From Nageia nagi (lineage: Eukaryota > Pinophyta), in contig JBITNC010000001.1 in the NCBI GenBank assembly GCA_050084985.1, positions 170,996,001 through 171,060,000 of the forward strand: 64,000 nucleotides of DNA, given 5' to 3'. The translations under genes and the position numbers were made by a program. The notes under the pieces were generated by a model, which worked only from the letters and a program-made list of their open reading frames with translations, had not been told where the DNA came from and did no database searches. This document shows, piece by piece, positions 48,701-59,720 of the stretch (its first letter is position 1; each line of letters starts with the position of its first letter).

Positions 48701-51700
48701 TGATAAGTTAACTCAATTTGTCTAATAAACTAGTTACAAAATAATTATAAGAATTTACATCATAATATTTTGTAACTATTATCACCAAAAATTGTATCTT
48801 TAAATTTGGATTTAGTTAATCTGATTCTTTGAATCAAAAATCATACTTATACTGATCTCTTAGATGGATTCAAAGGTACTTGATTATGGTTCTAGTTTAA
48901 CATCAATGTATCTCTTACTTCCTTATCTTTAAGTGTCCCAATAATAAAACTATTGATCAATTGATTTAGAAAAAGAGAGTTTTGATCATGGGGGTTCTTA
49001 CCTACAAACAATAATACAAGAAACTCATGGAATGTAAAAGGAAGAAAATAAAAATGATCATTACTCATATTTATAATGTAATGGGGGTATGATTTGTATT
49101 AATAATAATAGTCTATAAGCTTGATGACTTGTATAATTAATTATCAACTTCTATACCAAGTTCCCTATAGTATTCTTCATCTTTCATCTTCACTACTTAC
49201 TCTGTCTATATATATCTCTCATAAATATTTCTATATTCCATTATTATCTCTTAAAAATTCCTTTTCATCCAGTAGGGATAATGATTCATCTCCAAAGGTG
49301 ATGACTCTTCTTAATTATAGTTTATCTACCTGATTAGTTAATAACTCAAATAATGTCACAAGTTGTTAGTCACCATAGTCCAAAGTATTTCTCTAATCAT
49401 CATCCACCTTAATCTATGTTATATCTTTTTTAATGATCTCCTGCTAGTAGTGTCTAGTGTTTGGAATCACATATTTTCCATGCTCATCCATATCTTCAAT
49501 TCTTCCTTCATATTTTTCTTCATCCCTCCCCATGCTCCTAAAATTCTCTTTTGTTGGTGCCCTACTAAATACACATAAAATTTACTTGATACTTTACATC
49601 CTCTCTCATCCAATATTACTCCTTCTCTCTATAACCTCATGTTGTTACTTCGCCTCACCTACTCTTATGCTAATAGTTACAAATCTACCTTATGCCTACA
49701 TGCAACTCTCACTCTAATCCTTTCCCTAAATCATATCATTCCTCTCTTGTTCATACTCATGATTATGATTACGACCTCAATCATAACCTTCATATAATGA
49801 ATCTAATCACACCATATGAAGTCTCCAATGCTTAAATATTCTAGTTGGCCTCCCCACATCTTCATGCCCACAACCTCAATCTTGGCCATAGCTCAGGCCT
49901 ATGCAAAAGGCACCTTTAGTCTATGTTCAAACCCTTACATTCCCTAACTCTTTTCTTGATTATCTAAATTATGAAGGGACTTCTTAGCTCAGACCTTGAA
50001 TTTTTATTAGAGACAAAGTGACAATTAAACATTTTAGGAACTCTTCTAAGATTCTCTCAGGTGGTTGAGATGGTTTTTTAAATTCCTCTTTTAATAAGAG
50101 GATTAATTATGTGTAATCTTAGGTACATCATGATAAATACTATTTATAATTTTTTAATAGTCATTATTCTTGAAATTAGATTTTGTAAAGAAGTGGAAGA
50201 AAAATAATTAAGTTTATTATGAAATTGAGTATAATTCTTATGGTTTTCTCTTGTTATAAGCATTATGATAAAATTCAAAAAAGAATCTTGTTTCACTAGG
50301 TATGATATGTACACATATTAACTTTTAAAAAATTATATAAAATACTTCTTGAGTATTAAAATAAGTTGACCTATCTAATAATTGGACACATATTCTTCAA
50401 AATTATTGTGATGAATTTTCTTATATATTTCTTAGTTCTTTTTCTTATTACATTTAAATCAATAATGTCGTCTATCACTAGTATTGATCTTAAAGTTTCG
50501 TATAACATTTTTCACTAGAATTTAAAAATTATGAATATAATTAGGAGGTAGTTTGAAAAATATTCAAGGATAAAATTAGTAATTTTATAAGGAAAGAGTT
50601 TAGCTTGTAATATTTTATCATGAATAAAGTTATGCATGATATTTGAAAGGCACAAATGTGGAGATTAATATATTCCTTTCCCTTTATATTTTGGAAAAAG
50701 AGTAAAAATAAGGCCATATAAAAGAGGATGATGCAAAGTCTAAGGATATACTACATCACTAATTAAGCTAGAGAAGTCAAAAATTATCACTTTTGTAAGT
50801 GTAAATAATATGTATAAGTTCTTTCAATCATCTAATTTCATCTTGGTTTTGTGAAATTGAATAGCTAAGATTTAAGATAACATACTATGAGTTTACATAA
50901 TGGAATCATTATAGTGATTTAATAAATATTGTAACATTTTGGATAGGGATTGAGATGTTAGTTTAGGTTGAGAAATCGTTGCAATAGTTTGCTAAATCAT
51001 TATAATAATTACTAAGAAGGTGGAATAGGTGGATGAATATGACAGAGGAGGATAGATAAGGGTTGGTTGGGATGTGTTGAGTTGAGATCCATTAAGCAAT
51101 TTTTTATTTTTTTTATGTAGAGATATTAGTATTCTGTAGGATTTTCTAAACTATCTAGGTTTTGAATTTTTAAATTTATTTTTAATCATTATATTCTAAT
51201 CAAAATTTTATGTTAAGATTGTTAAAACTTAATTGAGAGAAAATATTTCAAGGATAATTAGCTTAGAAAAAGAGTTATGTTGTTGACAGGAAACATCTAT
51301 GATTATAAAACATAAAACTTCTCTATATTTTATATCTTAATTTTCTAATGAAGACATTTCTAAAACTTAAAAAAGTTAAACATGTTGAATTTGTCAAAAT
51401 GTATAATATGAAAAAGGACTATCAACATACCTAGTTAATTAACACAATATATCATGGTAATGTAAAGATAAGAAAAACATATGGGAAGTAATGATCAATA
51501 ATAAAAGAGATGGTTTGTTTATGCTCAAAAGATTTTAATCTTACATCATGAAGATCAAATGTGAAACTTACCTCTTGTTCAATTTAGAATTTTATTATAA
51601 TTTTATCTTTCTAAATGTAATCCTTAACAAATGATTAGATCTTGAGTTCTTTATCTAAATAATTGAAATGAAAAATATTAAAAATAAAATACATATATAA

Positions 51701-51990
51701 AAAATGAATTAATGCGAAGAAAGAGCTTACTCTAAAACTAATTTCTCTTAAGAAAAATTTCTAGTGTGATATCACGTTGAGTGAAACCATCAACAAAATT
51801 AAAATAATTATAATAGATTTTTTTTTTAGTGTGATCTAACGTTGAGTGAAACTATCAACAAAATTACAATCTGATTAACATTATTGTGGTTCTCAAGAAC
51901 ATAGTGATGGTTTTGCAAAGATATGATGATCAACAATGACTTCTATCTGGAACATCAACTTTATAGTAGACAAGTAAAGTTCAACTTTAG
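48701..51990. other. AT-rich unassigned DNA with one small tandem duplication
   Basis: T-rich pseudo-ORFs only. A 66-bp-period duplication is present: TAGTGTGAT(A/C)T(C/A)ACGTTGAGTGAAAC at 51762 and 51828. No gene, LTR pair or RNA gene was recognised. Composition becomes less AT-rich from about 52000, at the edge of the gene island. Confidence 0.5.
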
Positions 51991-51999
51991 ACTAGAAAC

Positions 52000-52630
52000 C
52001 TAAAGTTAACGAAGTGTTCAGTTTTTTCAGGGTCCCCGTATGTCAAAAGTTGTAATTATTAGTGGCCTCATCATTGCACAACTAACATTCCATTAGCACA
52101 AGCAAAGATTATACGACAAAGAAGTTCACATAGGAAATACAAGGAGCAGTTGAAGAAACAAACATCGCGCTTTGCTGTTATATATGTTTGTGCGCCTTGG
52201 TTTTACCCATTGTTTCTACTTTGTAATGAAGATGATCATTGTATGGTTTAGAGCCATTGGAAATGCGCCATTGTGTCTTTCAACCCGGCAATTATAAGAT
52301 TTCTACAACTTGGAATGGTAGAAGAAGCAACAGCTACAGCTCGGTGGGGACTAGGGTGGGCAGGATTTCTGAAAAACATGGAACAGATATGTAGCCTTAT
52401 CAGAACGAAACGAAAAACCATACCTTGACCAATGACCATGCATTTCGCAAGACTTTGATCCTACGTTAGCTTAAAAAAGTCAACAAAATTAAAGAGTTTT
52501 TTGTCGGAAGCAACCTCAAATTTTGGTGCACAAAGAATGTCTGTTGTTGCTTTGAAGCTTTTCATGTATGTGGGAATTCCTATGTATAGCTTTCCTAATT
52601 TTAGATATCTACATTCAAAGAACTCGCTTC
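52000..52630. other. Single-copy-looking sequence downstream of the F-box gene
   Basis: Less AT-rich than the DNA to its left. No coding region is recognisable in either strand. It follows the likely poly(A) site of the F-box gene. Confidence 0.4.
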
Positions 52631-52639
52631 AACAACTCT

Positions 52640-52645
52640 TTTATT
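52640..52645 (-). terminator. Candidate poly(A) signal of the F-box gene
   Basis: Minus-strand AATAAA, about 175 bp beyond the stop codon, in the wording GTAAATAAAAGAG. A weaker TTTTATTTTTGT-type T-rich element lies nearer the stop. The distance fits a plant 3' UTR. Confidence 0.45.
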
Positions 52646-52817
52646 TACGAAGGCAATGGGACGCATTCTTGAAATTCTCCGTAAACGCAATATTCTTACA
52701 ACAAGAAGACAAAGTAAACTGATCGGTGTTAAAATTGCCGTTGTTTGACGATATCTCGGGAAACAGACAAAAATAAAAGAAACAAGAAAACGGGTCGCCA
52801 AAGAAATGAGCATTTGT

Positions 52818-55014
52818 CTAAAAATCCTCCATTTGGGCTACTCCTGCATCTTCATCGTCATCATCATGGGCATCGTTCCAGTCGTCTTCGACGGGCATGC
52901 AGACATATCTGTGATGGACTTTCCAGTCTAGGGCTTGGCAGGCGCGAGAGCAATAATTCACAGAACTACATGCTGAACATCTTCTGAATTCATGGCGTCT
53001 GGTTTCCGGACGTCCACAATTTTCGTTTGAACACAAACGAAGCCCTGCATCGAGAGGCTGTGAATGAAACCACTCTACAAGAAACTTGTTCGCAATATGC
53101 GGCTCTGCCGGAGGGACGTTGCAGCCAAAATCGCTGAGCAGAGAACAACAAGTCCTTTGAAGAAATGAAAAGACTGGATGCTGCTGCTGAAAGTTATTAT
53201 TGTTTTGTTGCTGTTGCTGATCTGATTCTGAGTCTGAATCCTTCTTGATGTTGCAAATATAGTTTAGGTTTTGTTTATCGGATGAAGAAGTTATTTTGAG
53301 GGCGTTTTGAAGACATGCAAGGGGAGGGGTTATGCCTGCCGCTGCGGCTTCTCTAGCGTTTGCTTCAAGCAATAATCGGCGGCCTTCTGCAATGTTACGT
53401 TGGACGCCGTAACCGTCTTGAAGACAGTGGCCGAGGTCTCTCATGGCGTCTACATGACCTAAGGAAGCTGCTCTTGCGCAAAGAGCTACGCCGGCTTTGA
53501 GATCTTTGTCTTTCTTACTGCCGCCGCTGCCGTTGAATTGAATTACTGCTAAAGAGTGCAAAGCAGCGGCTTGGGAAGCCATGGCCGCCTTTGCCATCAG
53601 AGATGCCCCGCCGCTTCGGTTTCCCAAACAGTAAAATTGAATCTGACATAAACAACGGACGGAAGTCGTAAGGAATTTCGAAAATATTCTACGAATTTGA
53701 GACATCTAAGCTAAATGAAGAAAAATTTATACAAGAAAAGAAAGAAAGTTTGTAAATCTTCTTCGGTTTCCCAAACAGTAAAATCGAATCTGACATAAAC
53801 AACGGATGTAAGTTGTAACAATTTCCAAAATATTTTTCGAATTTGAGACATCTACGCTATTCACAGGAAAATATTCTATGAAAATCTGTGACTAAATAAA
53901 GAAAATAAAGTTTGTAAATTTTCTGCAGACAAAAATTTTTGACAGGAATATATTCTATGAAAATCTGTGACTAAATAAGAGCGAAGTATTTTGCATTTAC
54001 AAGATTTGAAAACTTTCAGGAACCCTATCTTTTCAACCGTCGCTATAACCAAAGCAACAAGGTTTACACTCAATGAAATCTTTTTTTATTATTTTCCATA
54101 CTATTTTGAGGAGTATTATTCCTCGTCTTGCCATGCTGTTGAACTCGAATCGGATCTGAAAGGATTGCGGATGTAGCACAAGATTCAATTGAGCGACTAT
54201 CTATCTTCATCTAGTTAAAAACCTTGACCGAATATCTCCAACCGACCTTTAAAGGAGCTACTCAATAGAGAAATAATGCGCAATATATGAATATTATAGG
54301 CTCATAAATCGAACCTTGAGCGAAAAAGCAGAGGAGCAGAAGCACAATCAATCATGACGCAGTATTTTCTAATTATAGAACAAATGGAATAAAACATAAT
54401 ATATACTTACCATGCCCAAAGTATAACAGGCTTCTAAGTTCCCGACATCTGCGCATCGTCTCATGAAGCGATGTGCTCCCTCCGACCACAGACTCGCTTT
54501 AATCGCCAAAGTTCCCCTTCCAGCCTCTACCAAAACTAATGGATGCATCGCTATAGAGCAAAACCTTCGACACCTGCACATATATTTACAACAAAGAATT
54601 GCAAAGATTAGATAATAATATTTTTTTTCGTTCAAAAATGTGGCTGAACATGATAAAAACTATTACTACTCACGTAAGCATAGCATTGGCGAAATCTGCA
54701 GGAGAAGAAGCGCTGGAACACAAACAGCGGAAAATAGCGATCATAAGATCGTCTGGAAGGCTTTCAAAATGGTCCCGTCTACTTCCGCCGTTGTTCTTAT
54801 CATCATCACATAAATTTTCCAACCGAGTTCTCTTAGAGGACTTGCTATTTATGGAAACCTCTCGAGAAGGAGGAGGTTTTCTTTTCAGTTTGCCTGCTTC
54901 GGCTATCAGAATTCGAGGCTGTATTCTTTTCACACAGACCTCCCTTGTGTGGTTACAAGTCGCCGCCGCATAACTTCCTCTCCTTGTCTGCATTCTTCCG
55001 AGCCCTAAAACCAA
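52818..55014 (-). CDS. F-box protein with Sel1-like repeats and MYND zinc finger (At1g67340-like)
   Basis: Three exons: 55014-54674, 54573-54411 and 53642-52818. They join to 1329 bases, 442 residues plus stop, with all borders GT-AG and the frame kept. Visible parts: a basic Arg/Lys-rich N-terminus (about 28-65), an F-box (about 83-120, FESLPDDLMIAIF...FANAMLTCRRF), Sel1/TPR-like helical repeats (about 140-265, with DLGHCLQDGYGV), a QQQQQNNNN tract, and a MYND zinc finger at 372-416 with C372, C377, C390, C393, C399, C403, H412, C416. The tail is short and Asp-rich. Gene order, motif wording (SGGSK-DKDL-AGVALCARAA; CQALDWK) and length match plant F-box/MYND proteins such as Arabidopsis At1g67340. 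By family knowledge the F-box would bind SKP1 in an SCF ubiquitin ligase; its substrate is unknown. It appears intact and is the only functional gene seen here. Start: ATG at 55014, or ATG at 54993 (MQTRRG), which resembles the family's usual N-terminus better. Confidence 0.93.
53614..53858 (-). repeat. 98-bp duplication of the intron 2/exon 3 border
   Basis: Copy A 53614-53712 spans the true acceptor and the first codons of exon 3. Copy B 53761-53858 lies 147 bp upstream inside intron 2 and keeps the acceptor (AG at 53791-53790) and the codons for IRFYCLGNR. If used, the copy B acceptor would read into intron sequence and meet a stop after about 18 codons. Confidence 0.9.
53643..54410 (-). 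other. Intron 2 of the F-box gene, with internal duplications
   Basis: 768 bp, donor GTAAGT at 54410 and acceptor TATGTCAG ending at 53643. A copy of the acceptor region lies inside it (see 53761-53858), and a second pair, TATTCTATGAAAATCTGTGA at about 53872 and 53949, repeats with a 77-bp period. Intron 1 (54673-54574) is only 100 bp, with donor GTGAGT and acceptor GTGCAG. Confidence 0.88.
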
Positions 55015-55157
55015 CGATACAAGCCCCAGAAATCTATGGAAAAATTTGGAGCAGTAGGTATCGACTTCAAACTTTTGGATTTGGGGTCTGGCTACATCAT
55101 TTTGGAACCTCCAGTTCCTTGTTCTTGTTTTCGGAGTGGATGAAGAGGAGAGACAGG

Positions 55158-55170
55158 TTTTTATATATCT
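55158..55170 (-). promoter_or_regulatory. TATA box of the F-box gene
   Basis: Minus-strand AGATATATAAAAACC lies about 145 bp upstream of the first ATG. A start site about 30 bp downstream (near 55130) would leave a 5' UTR of roughly 115-140 bases. The sequence between is CT-rich on the coding strand (CTGTCTCTCCTCTTCATCC), typical of plant leaders. Confidence 0.6.
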
Positions 55171-58100
55171 AACCCAACCAACAAGAACAGTGGGAATGTT
55201 TTCGCAATGTGTTGAAGATGAGAAGCAATAGCAAGAATGGAGAAGGGGCAGCGGGGAATTTAAAGGGAGGGAGCAAGTTTCCGCAGCGAAAACATCTAAG
55301 AGTGTAAATCCAATCTATGACGGAGAGCTTATCTCTCCGGTGAAGGGATTTTGGAATTTCACAAATCGACAGCTGAGAGTGGTAAGCAGGCCCGGATTTC
55401 GTGCACGACAGGGGCAAACCCTATTCTATTCTATTCACTATTCTTTCTATACATGGAGCCCGCTTACGTAGGGACACCCTAACAATACGTGATTCATCCA
55501 ACCATCTTCAAACATTAAACACCCCTACAAAAAAAAAAACAAAAAAAAAATACTCCACCTCTCCTCTTTCTCCATATTCACCTAATCTATATCCCTAGCC
55601 ATCTTGGACGAGGTCGGGTTTCCAGATACCAATTTTGTGACGCGTTGAAGGTAAATTGTAGCCGTCTGATGATGTTTCCCAAACGTGGTTGGGTTTTTCA
55701 ACTCCGTTGGGGTTGCCAAGTATCGTTACACATGCCATGTAGTTCTGCGGCCGCGCCGTTTGTCTAAAAGTTTTTATGTCGTCTGTCGGACTTGCCTGAG
55801 CCCGCCCGAGACCCCCGTCCGACCGGCTATTATTTTAACTACAATAATAGTACTGTTAAGCATTTAATGTTGCTTGTAGACCACATGGGCAAGGACTGAG
55901 GTCTGTCTTCTCCCGAGGCATGGTATAGCTAGGGTTAGGAATCTAACTCTGGAGCCTAATCCCGTTTGTGTTCCGTTCGATTCCCGAGGCTTCCTGTGGT
56001 CCAACTTAGTCCCAGGGTGATTGTTTTTTAATCGAATACGTACGGATCTAATTCCGTCAAAAATACCGGCTGCCTTGATTAACTTTTATACGGGAGGTGA
56101 GCTTTTGGGTTTATCGTTTACTGACGGGAAACGATAATATCGTATACTAAAGGACAACAATCATGGACAAGATTTTCAACGCATGAAAATCTACAGGAAA
56201 CCTCAAAAAAAGTTTTACTGCAGGGGGTAATTGGGGTGAAACAACCCCTAAGGCTGGCTTTCGTTGATATTTCATCTCATTACCTAGAGGTTTAGTGATT
56301 TGGTATAATTAAAATATAGTCGCGTTAGAGTGTCCTGCAGTAGGGACCAGGAAAGTCTCTTTCAATATTTCCAAATGTGATTTTTTAAAACCTTGCTACT
56401 TAATTGTCTCGTGCTTGTAAACAAATTCATGTGATTGGTAAGCCTGAGGTTCTGATAACGGTGTTGGGTTCTGCTCTGTGATTGGCTCTGTTAAATTCTT
56501 TGATAAGAGAAGGCCACGACGATGCTTCCTGGACCATGCAAATTTAATAAATGAATGCACTCATATAACCCAAAAAAGAAACAGGAAGACTCACTCCCTT
56601 GGGGGACACACCCACCACTTTTGAGGGAACGGGTATTCCTTGCAATTCATATCCATTATGATTTTTATGACCATGAAAACTTGTCATTCATGATTCAACC
56701 ACGATTGTCAACTGTTGATTTTATTCGTAATAATTGCTGGTGTTCGGCGGTCATTATCAAGAATTCAAATCCATTCTTGCTTCGAGCATCGTAATAAAGA
56801 GAGATTCACAAGCATAGTAAATGATGATGTGCTCACCTGATGTTCATAGCCACGGCACATGTAATGATCGAGGAAATAAATAGGTCCATGGGTTCCAGTC
56901 ATTGGATATGCATAACATGGCGAACTTAATCAGATTTCAATTTCATATATAGAAACCAAGAGAGCCGTAGGAGTACAAAACAAGTACAAATTGAGCCAGC
57001 ATATCTACCTCCGCATCGTCCCCGTGATACATCTTATAGCTTTCATCGGAAAAAAAAAACATTGGCTGTAGAATTGTTGTGGTATTATATAAGTAGAATC
57101 ATTCTGTAATTATTTTTTCATGAAAAAAATTGATTAAATGTTGAATCTGTGACTGTAAAAGATTTTGATGGGTTTCGATTCATCTCTATACAACATCGAT
57201 GATAAATGTACGGGAGGCTGATTCATCTTATTTTTGCGAAAAACTCTTTTGGATAATCGTCCAAGACCATTATGAATAATCACGATTATTCTTAATTTTT
57301 TTTAAATAAGGATACTCGTAAACCTTAATTATAATTAGGGAAAAGGAAAGAGGGGTTTTTTCAACGATCAACATAAATCCACTAGTAATGTATGTCGAAA
57401 CAATGTATGCCTCGAGACGGAGGGGAATTAAGAAAACCCGTATTATAACTCTGTATTAATGTGGTGAATCGTCTTATACGATCTAAAATGTTTCAATTTT
57501 TTGAAACGAGTTACTCACTAACTTACTACCTACTAAAGCAACTGTGAGATCGATTCCAGAATTGGATTTGTTAGGGGAAAGTAAGGGATGGTATCCGTAC
57601 CGCATTCGAATTATCCCCAGTTTTTGGTAGTCAGTTTTGTCTCCTTGTCTGTGTACGTGTCTATGTATCTGTATATGATTGATCAATCAGTTACTGAATT
57701 TGCCTAGAAATTGCACCATAGCGTGTAGTAAGGGTATCTAATTCCCAACTAAACTGCACTTGGCGGGGGGGGCTATATACATAAATCGCGGCCAGCCAGG
57801 CTGCATTTTATTTTGAATCAAATGTCATTCATTAGCAGTACGGGAGAATTGCATGGCCCCATTCTCAATCCATAGTTGGAGTTGATGATTATTCTACTTT
57901 TAAGCCCCCTTACAACTACAAGGACAGCTCTCTAGTAGATGTCATTCCCCTCGGCTAAACCAATTTACTATCCAGTAATTAGGTGCTGTTCGTATCAAAG
58001 AAAAGTTTCAGCAGCACAAAATGCGGTAAATGTCTATCATTATTGTTATCTAGACTGCGTGACATATTTCCCGAATCCCAAACTCACCCCACGTTTACAT

Positions 58101-58680
58101 GATTCCCTCGATTACCCCCCTAAACCAAAAGGTCAAAAAATCACTCTTTTACCTCGATCACAATTTCCCTTATGTCACTCATAGTCCAGTAGGTAACCGA
58201 AATGCATTTTCCTGATCCTTCTACCCCCAATCCAAACTATTCACTAGCTAGCTAGTTGACTGTAAAACAATTGGTTAGGTTAAATAATGTGGTGATAAAA
58301 GAGGGTTTAAGTTGGTCGGCTTTCACCGCCCTACCGCCCCTGACGTTTTAGTGTTTAATTTTGTTAGCATATATTGTTTGTCAGATTGTGTTGGGCAGTT
58401 CAGACAGGTTTACAGTAGCAGGGATAACAGTATTCGCTGGGGCGCATGTTACCTACTTAATCCAGCTAACACATCTGCCTAAAACGTACCTGTAGCCGAT
58501 ACTGGGGCTGACTCATTTTGGACTTATGCACCCACTTATTTATTCATCCTCTGCCACAATCCAAGATTCCCTCCCTTTGCTTCGCATTTAATAATCCAAA
58601 ATTTTTTAACACCCCCTCGATCAAATCCCAAAATCTAACAAGTTAAAAAATGTTTTAGGTTTTTACGCCTTAGAGGGTCA
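55171..58680. other. Intergenic island upstream of the F-box gene
   Basis: About 3.5 kb of more balanced base composition without recognisable coding regions, transposon domains or LTR pairs. Local features: an A-rich run at 55520-55550, a weak tRNA-type B-box word GTTCGATTCCC at about 55976, and a G-run GGCGGGGGGGGC at about 57760. It probably contains the promoter of the F-box gene and otherwise diverged single-copy DNA. Confidence 0.5.
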
Positions 58681-59330
58681 ACGGCTTCTAACTTCTTCTT
58701 CTCCACAGCCCGTTGCCGTGACCGCTAACGGGCATCTGTAAGCGGCGGGGAAGAAAAGACTCCGTCGTAAGAAGATCGCGAGCATGACGTCAGAAACGGA
58801 AGCCTGAAAACTCCACTGGCGCTTGATTTGAGTAGAATATTGTTTTTTTCGGTGGAGGGAGGCGCATATGCATAAATGCATATACTATTCTGCACGCTTA
58901 TTGCTGTTACATCTCGTCTACAGTTCACAAAGCTTTGTCATCACCGTTGAATTGAATTGTTTTTTGCAAGCGAATTCCAGAATGGCTGCCATGGCCACGC
59001 CTACCTTCATTACGTGGATTTTTTCATTTGTTTAATTATTTTCCACTCGCTTCACGCGTAAACAAGCCGCTGCCATTGGCGGAGATGAGGAGGAGGGACT
59101 GTTCTACCCAGAAACCCAATTTTGAGGAATAGGTGGGTGAAAAGTGAAAGTGACGAGGCATTCTTTTTCAGGGCTACTTCTACCAGAGTGTGGAAGAAGA
59201 GGGAAAAAGATGCTGCGGAGATGTTGAAAGGGAGGGTTGGCATTTATACGAGCTTGACTTGCTGAGAGAAATGGCACGATCGTTCCGAGGATGACATGTT
59301 TTTTATGTGGAGGTCATGGGCATTGTTAGC
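58681..59330. other. GC-richer stretch at the island edge, no confirmed gene
   Basis: Between 58681 and 59260 CpG-rich wording returns (for example GCTAACGGGCATCTG and CACGCGTAAACAAG). An ATG in good context at 58982 opens only 17 codons (MAAMATPTFITW...), which could be the first exon of a gene disrupted by the repeat array to the right. No second exon was found. A poly(T) run of 19 lies at 59331-59349, exactly where the array begins. Confidence 0.35.
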
Positions 59331-59349
59331 ATATTTTTTTTTTTTTTTT

Positions 59350-59720
59350 GGGGTTGGTAGGAGTGACAAAGTGGATGGGCACTACAATGGCCCCATATAA
59401 TAAGCTAAGGGATTGTTGGGAGAATGCGCACGCCTCAAAAGTAGTAACCTTAGATTCCTTCGTCAATGACGAGCATCAAAATATTTCATCTGGGTGAAAA
59501 ATAATTGGCCTTGTAAATCACCAAGAAAAACTATTACTTAGTTTTAAAACATTAGTTTGCAATGTTATGTGTTGGAGTTAGAGTTGCGGAAGGTTGCTTA
59601 TATGCAATCTTCATAGTTGCAATACATTATATAGCCTATCGTCGAAGTTTTTAGGAGAGGAATATGAATAATTTATTTTCATTAAAATTAATTTCAATAT
59701 TTAATATCATTTTGAAACTA
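59350..59720 (+). repeat. Left copy of a 4.2-kb-spaced direct repeat
   Basis: The wording GTAGGAGTGACAAAGTGGAT, GATGGGCACTA, CCCCATATAATAAGCTAAG and TTAGATTCCTTC recurs at 63541-63935 with scattered differences. The distance is 4190 bp at the start and about 4232 bp at the end of the match. Confidence 0.9.

Noticed and set aside
49121-49717. Open frames rich in Leu, Ser, Tyr and Phe
   Set aside because: They are overlapping products of T/C-rich DNA without motifs; no gene is supported.
55920-55990. tRNA-like or SINE promoter (GTTCGATTCCC B-box word)
   Set aside because: The flanking bases do not form a T stem, the A-box candidate is weak and about 50 bp away, and no cloverleaf can be drawn.
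58982-59035. Possible first exon MAAMATPTFITW
   Set aside because: Only 17 codons, no convincing donor or following exon; kept only as a remark.
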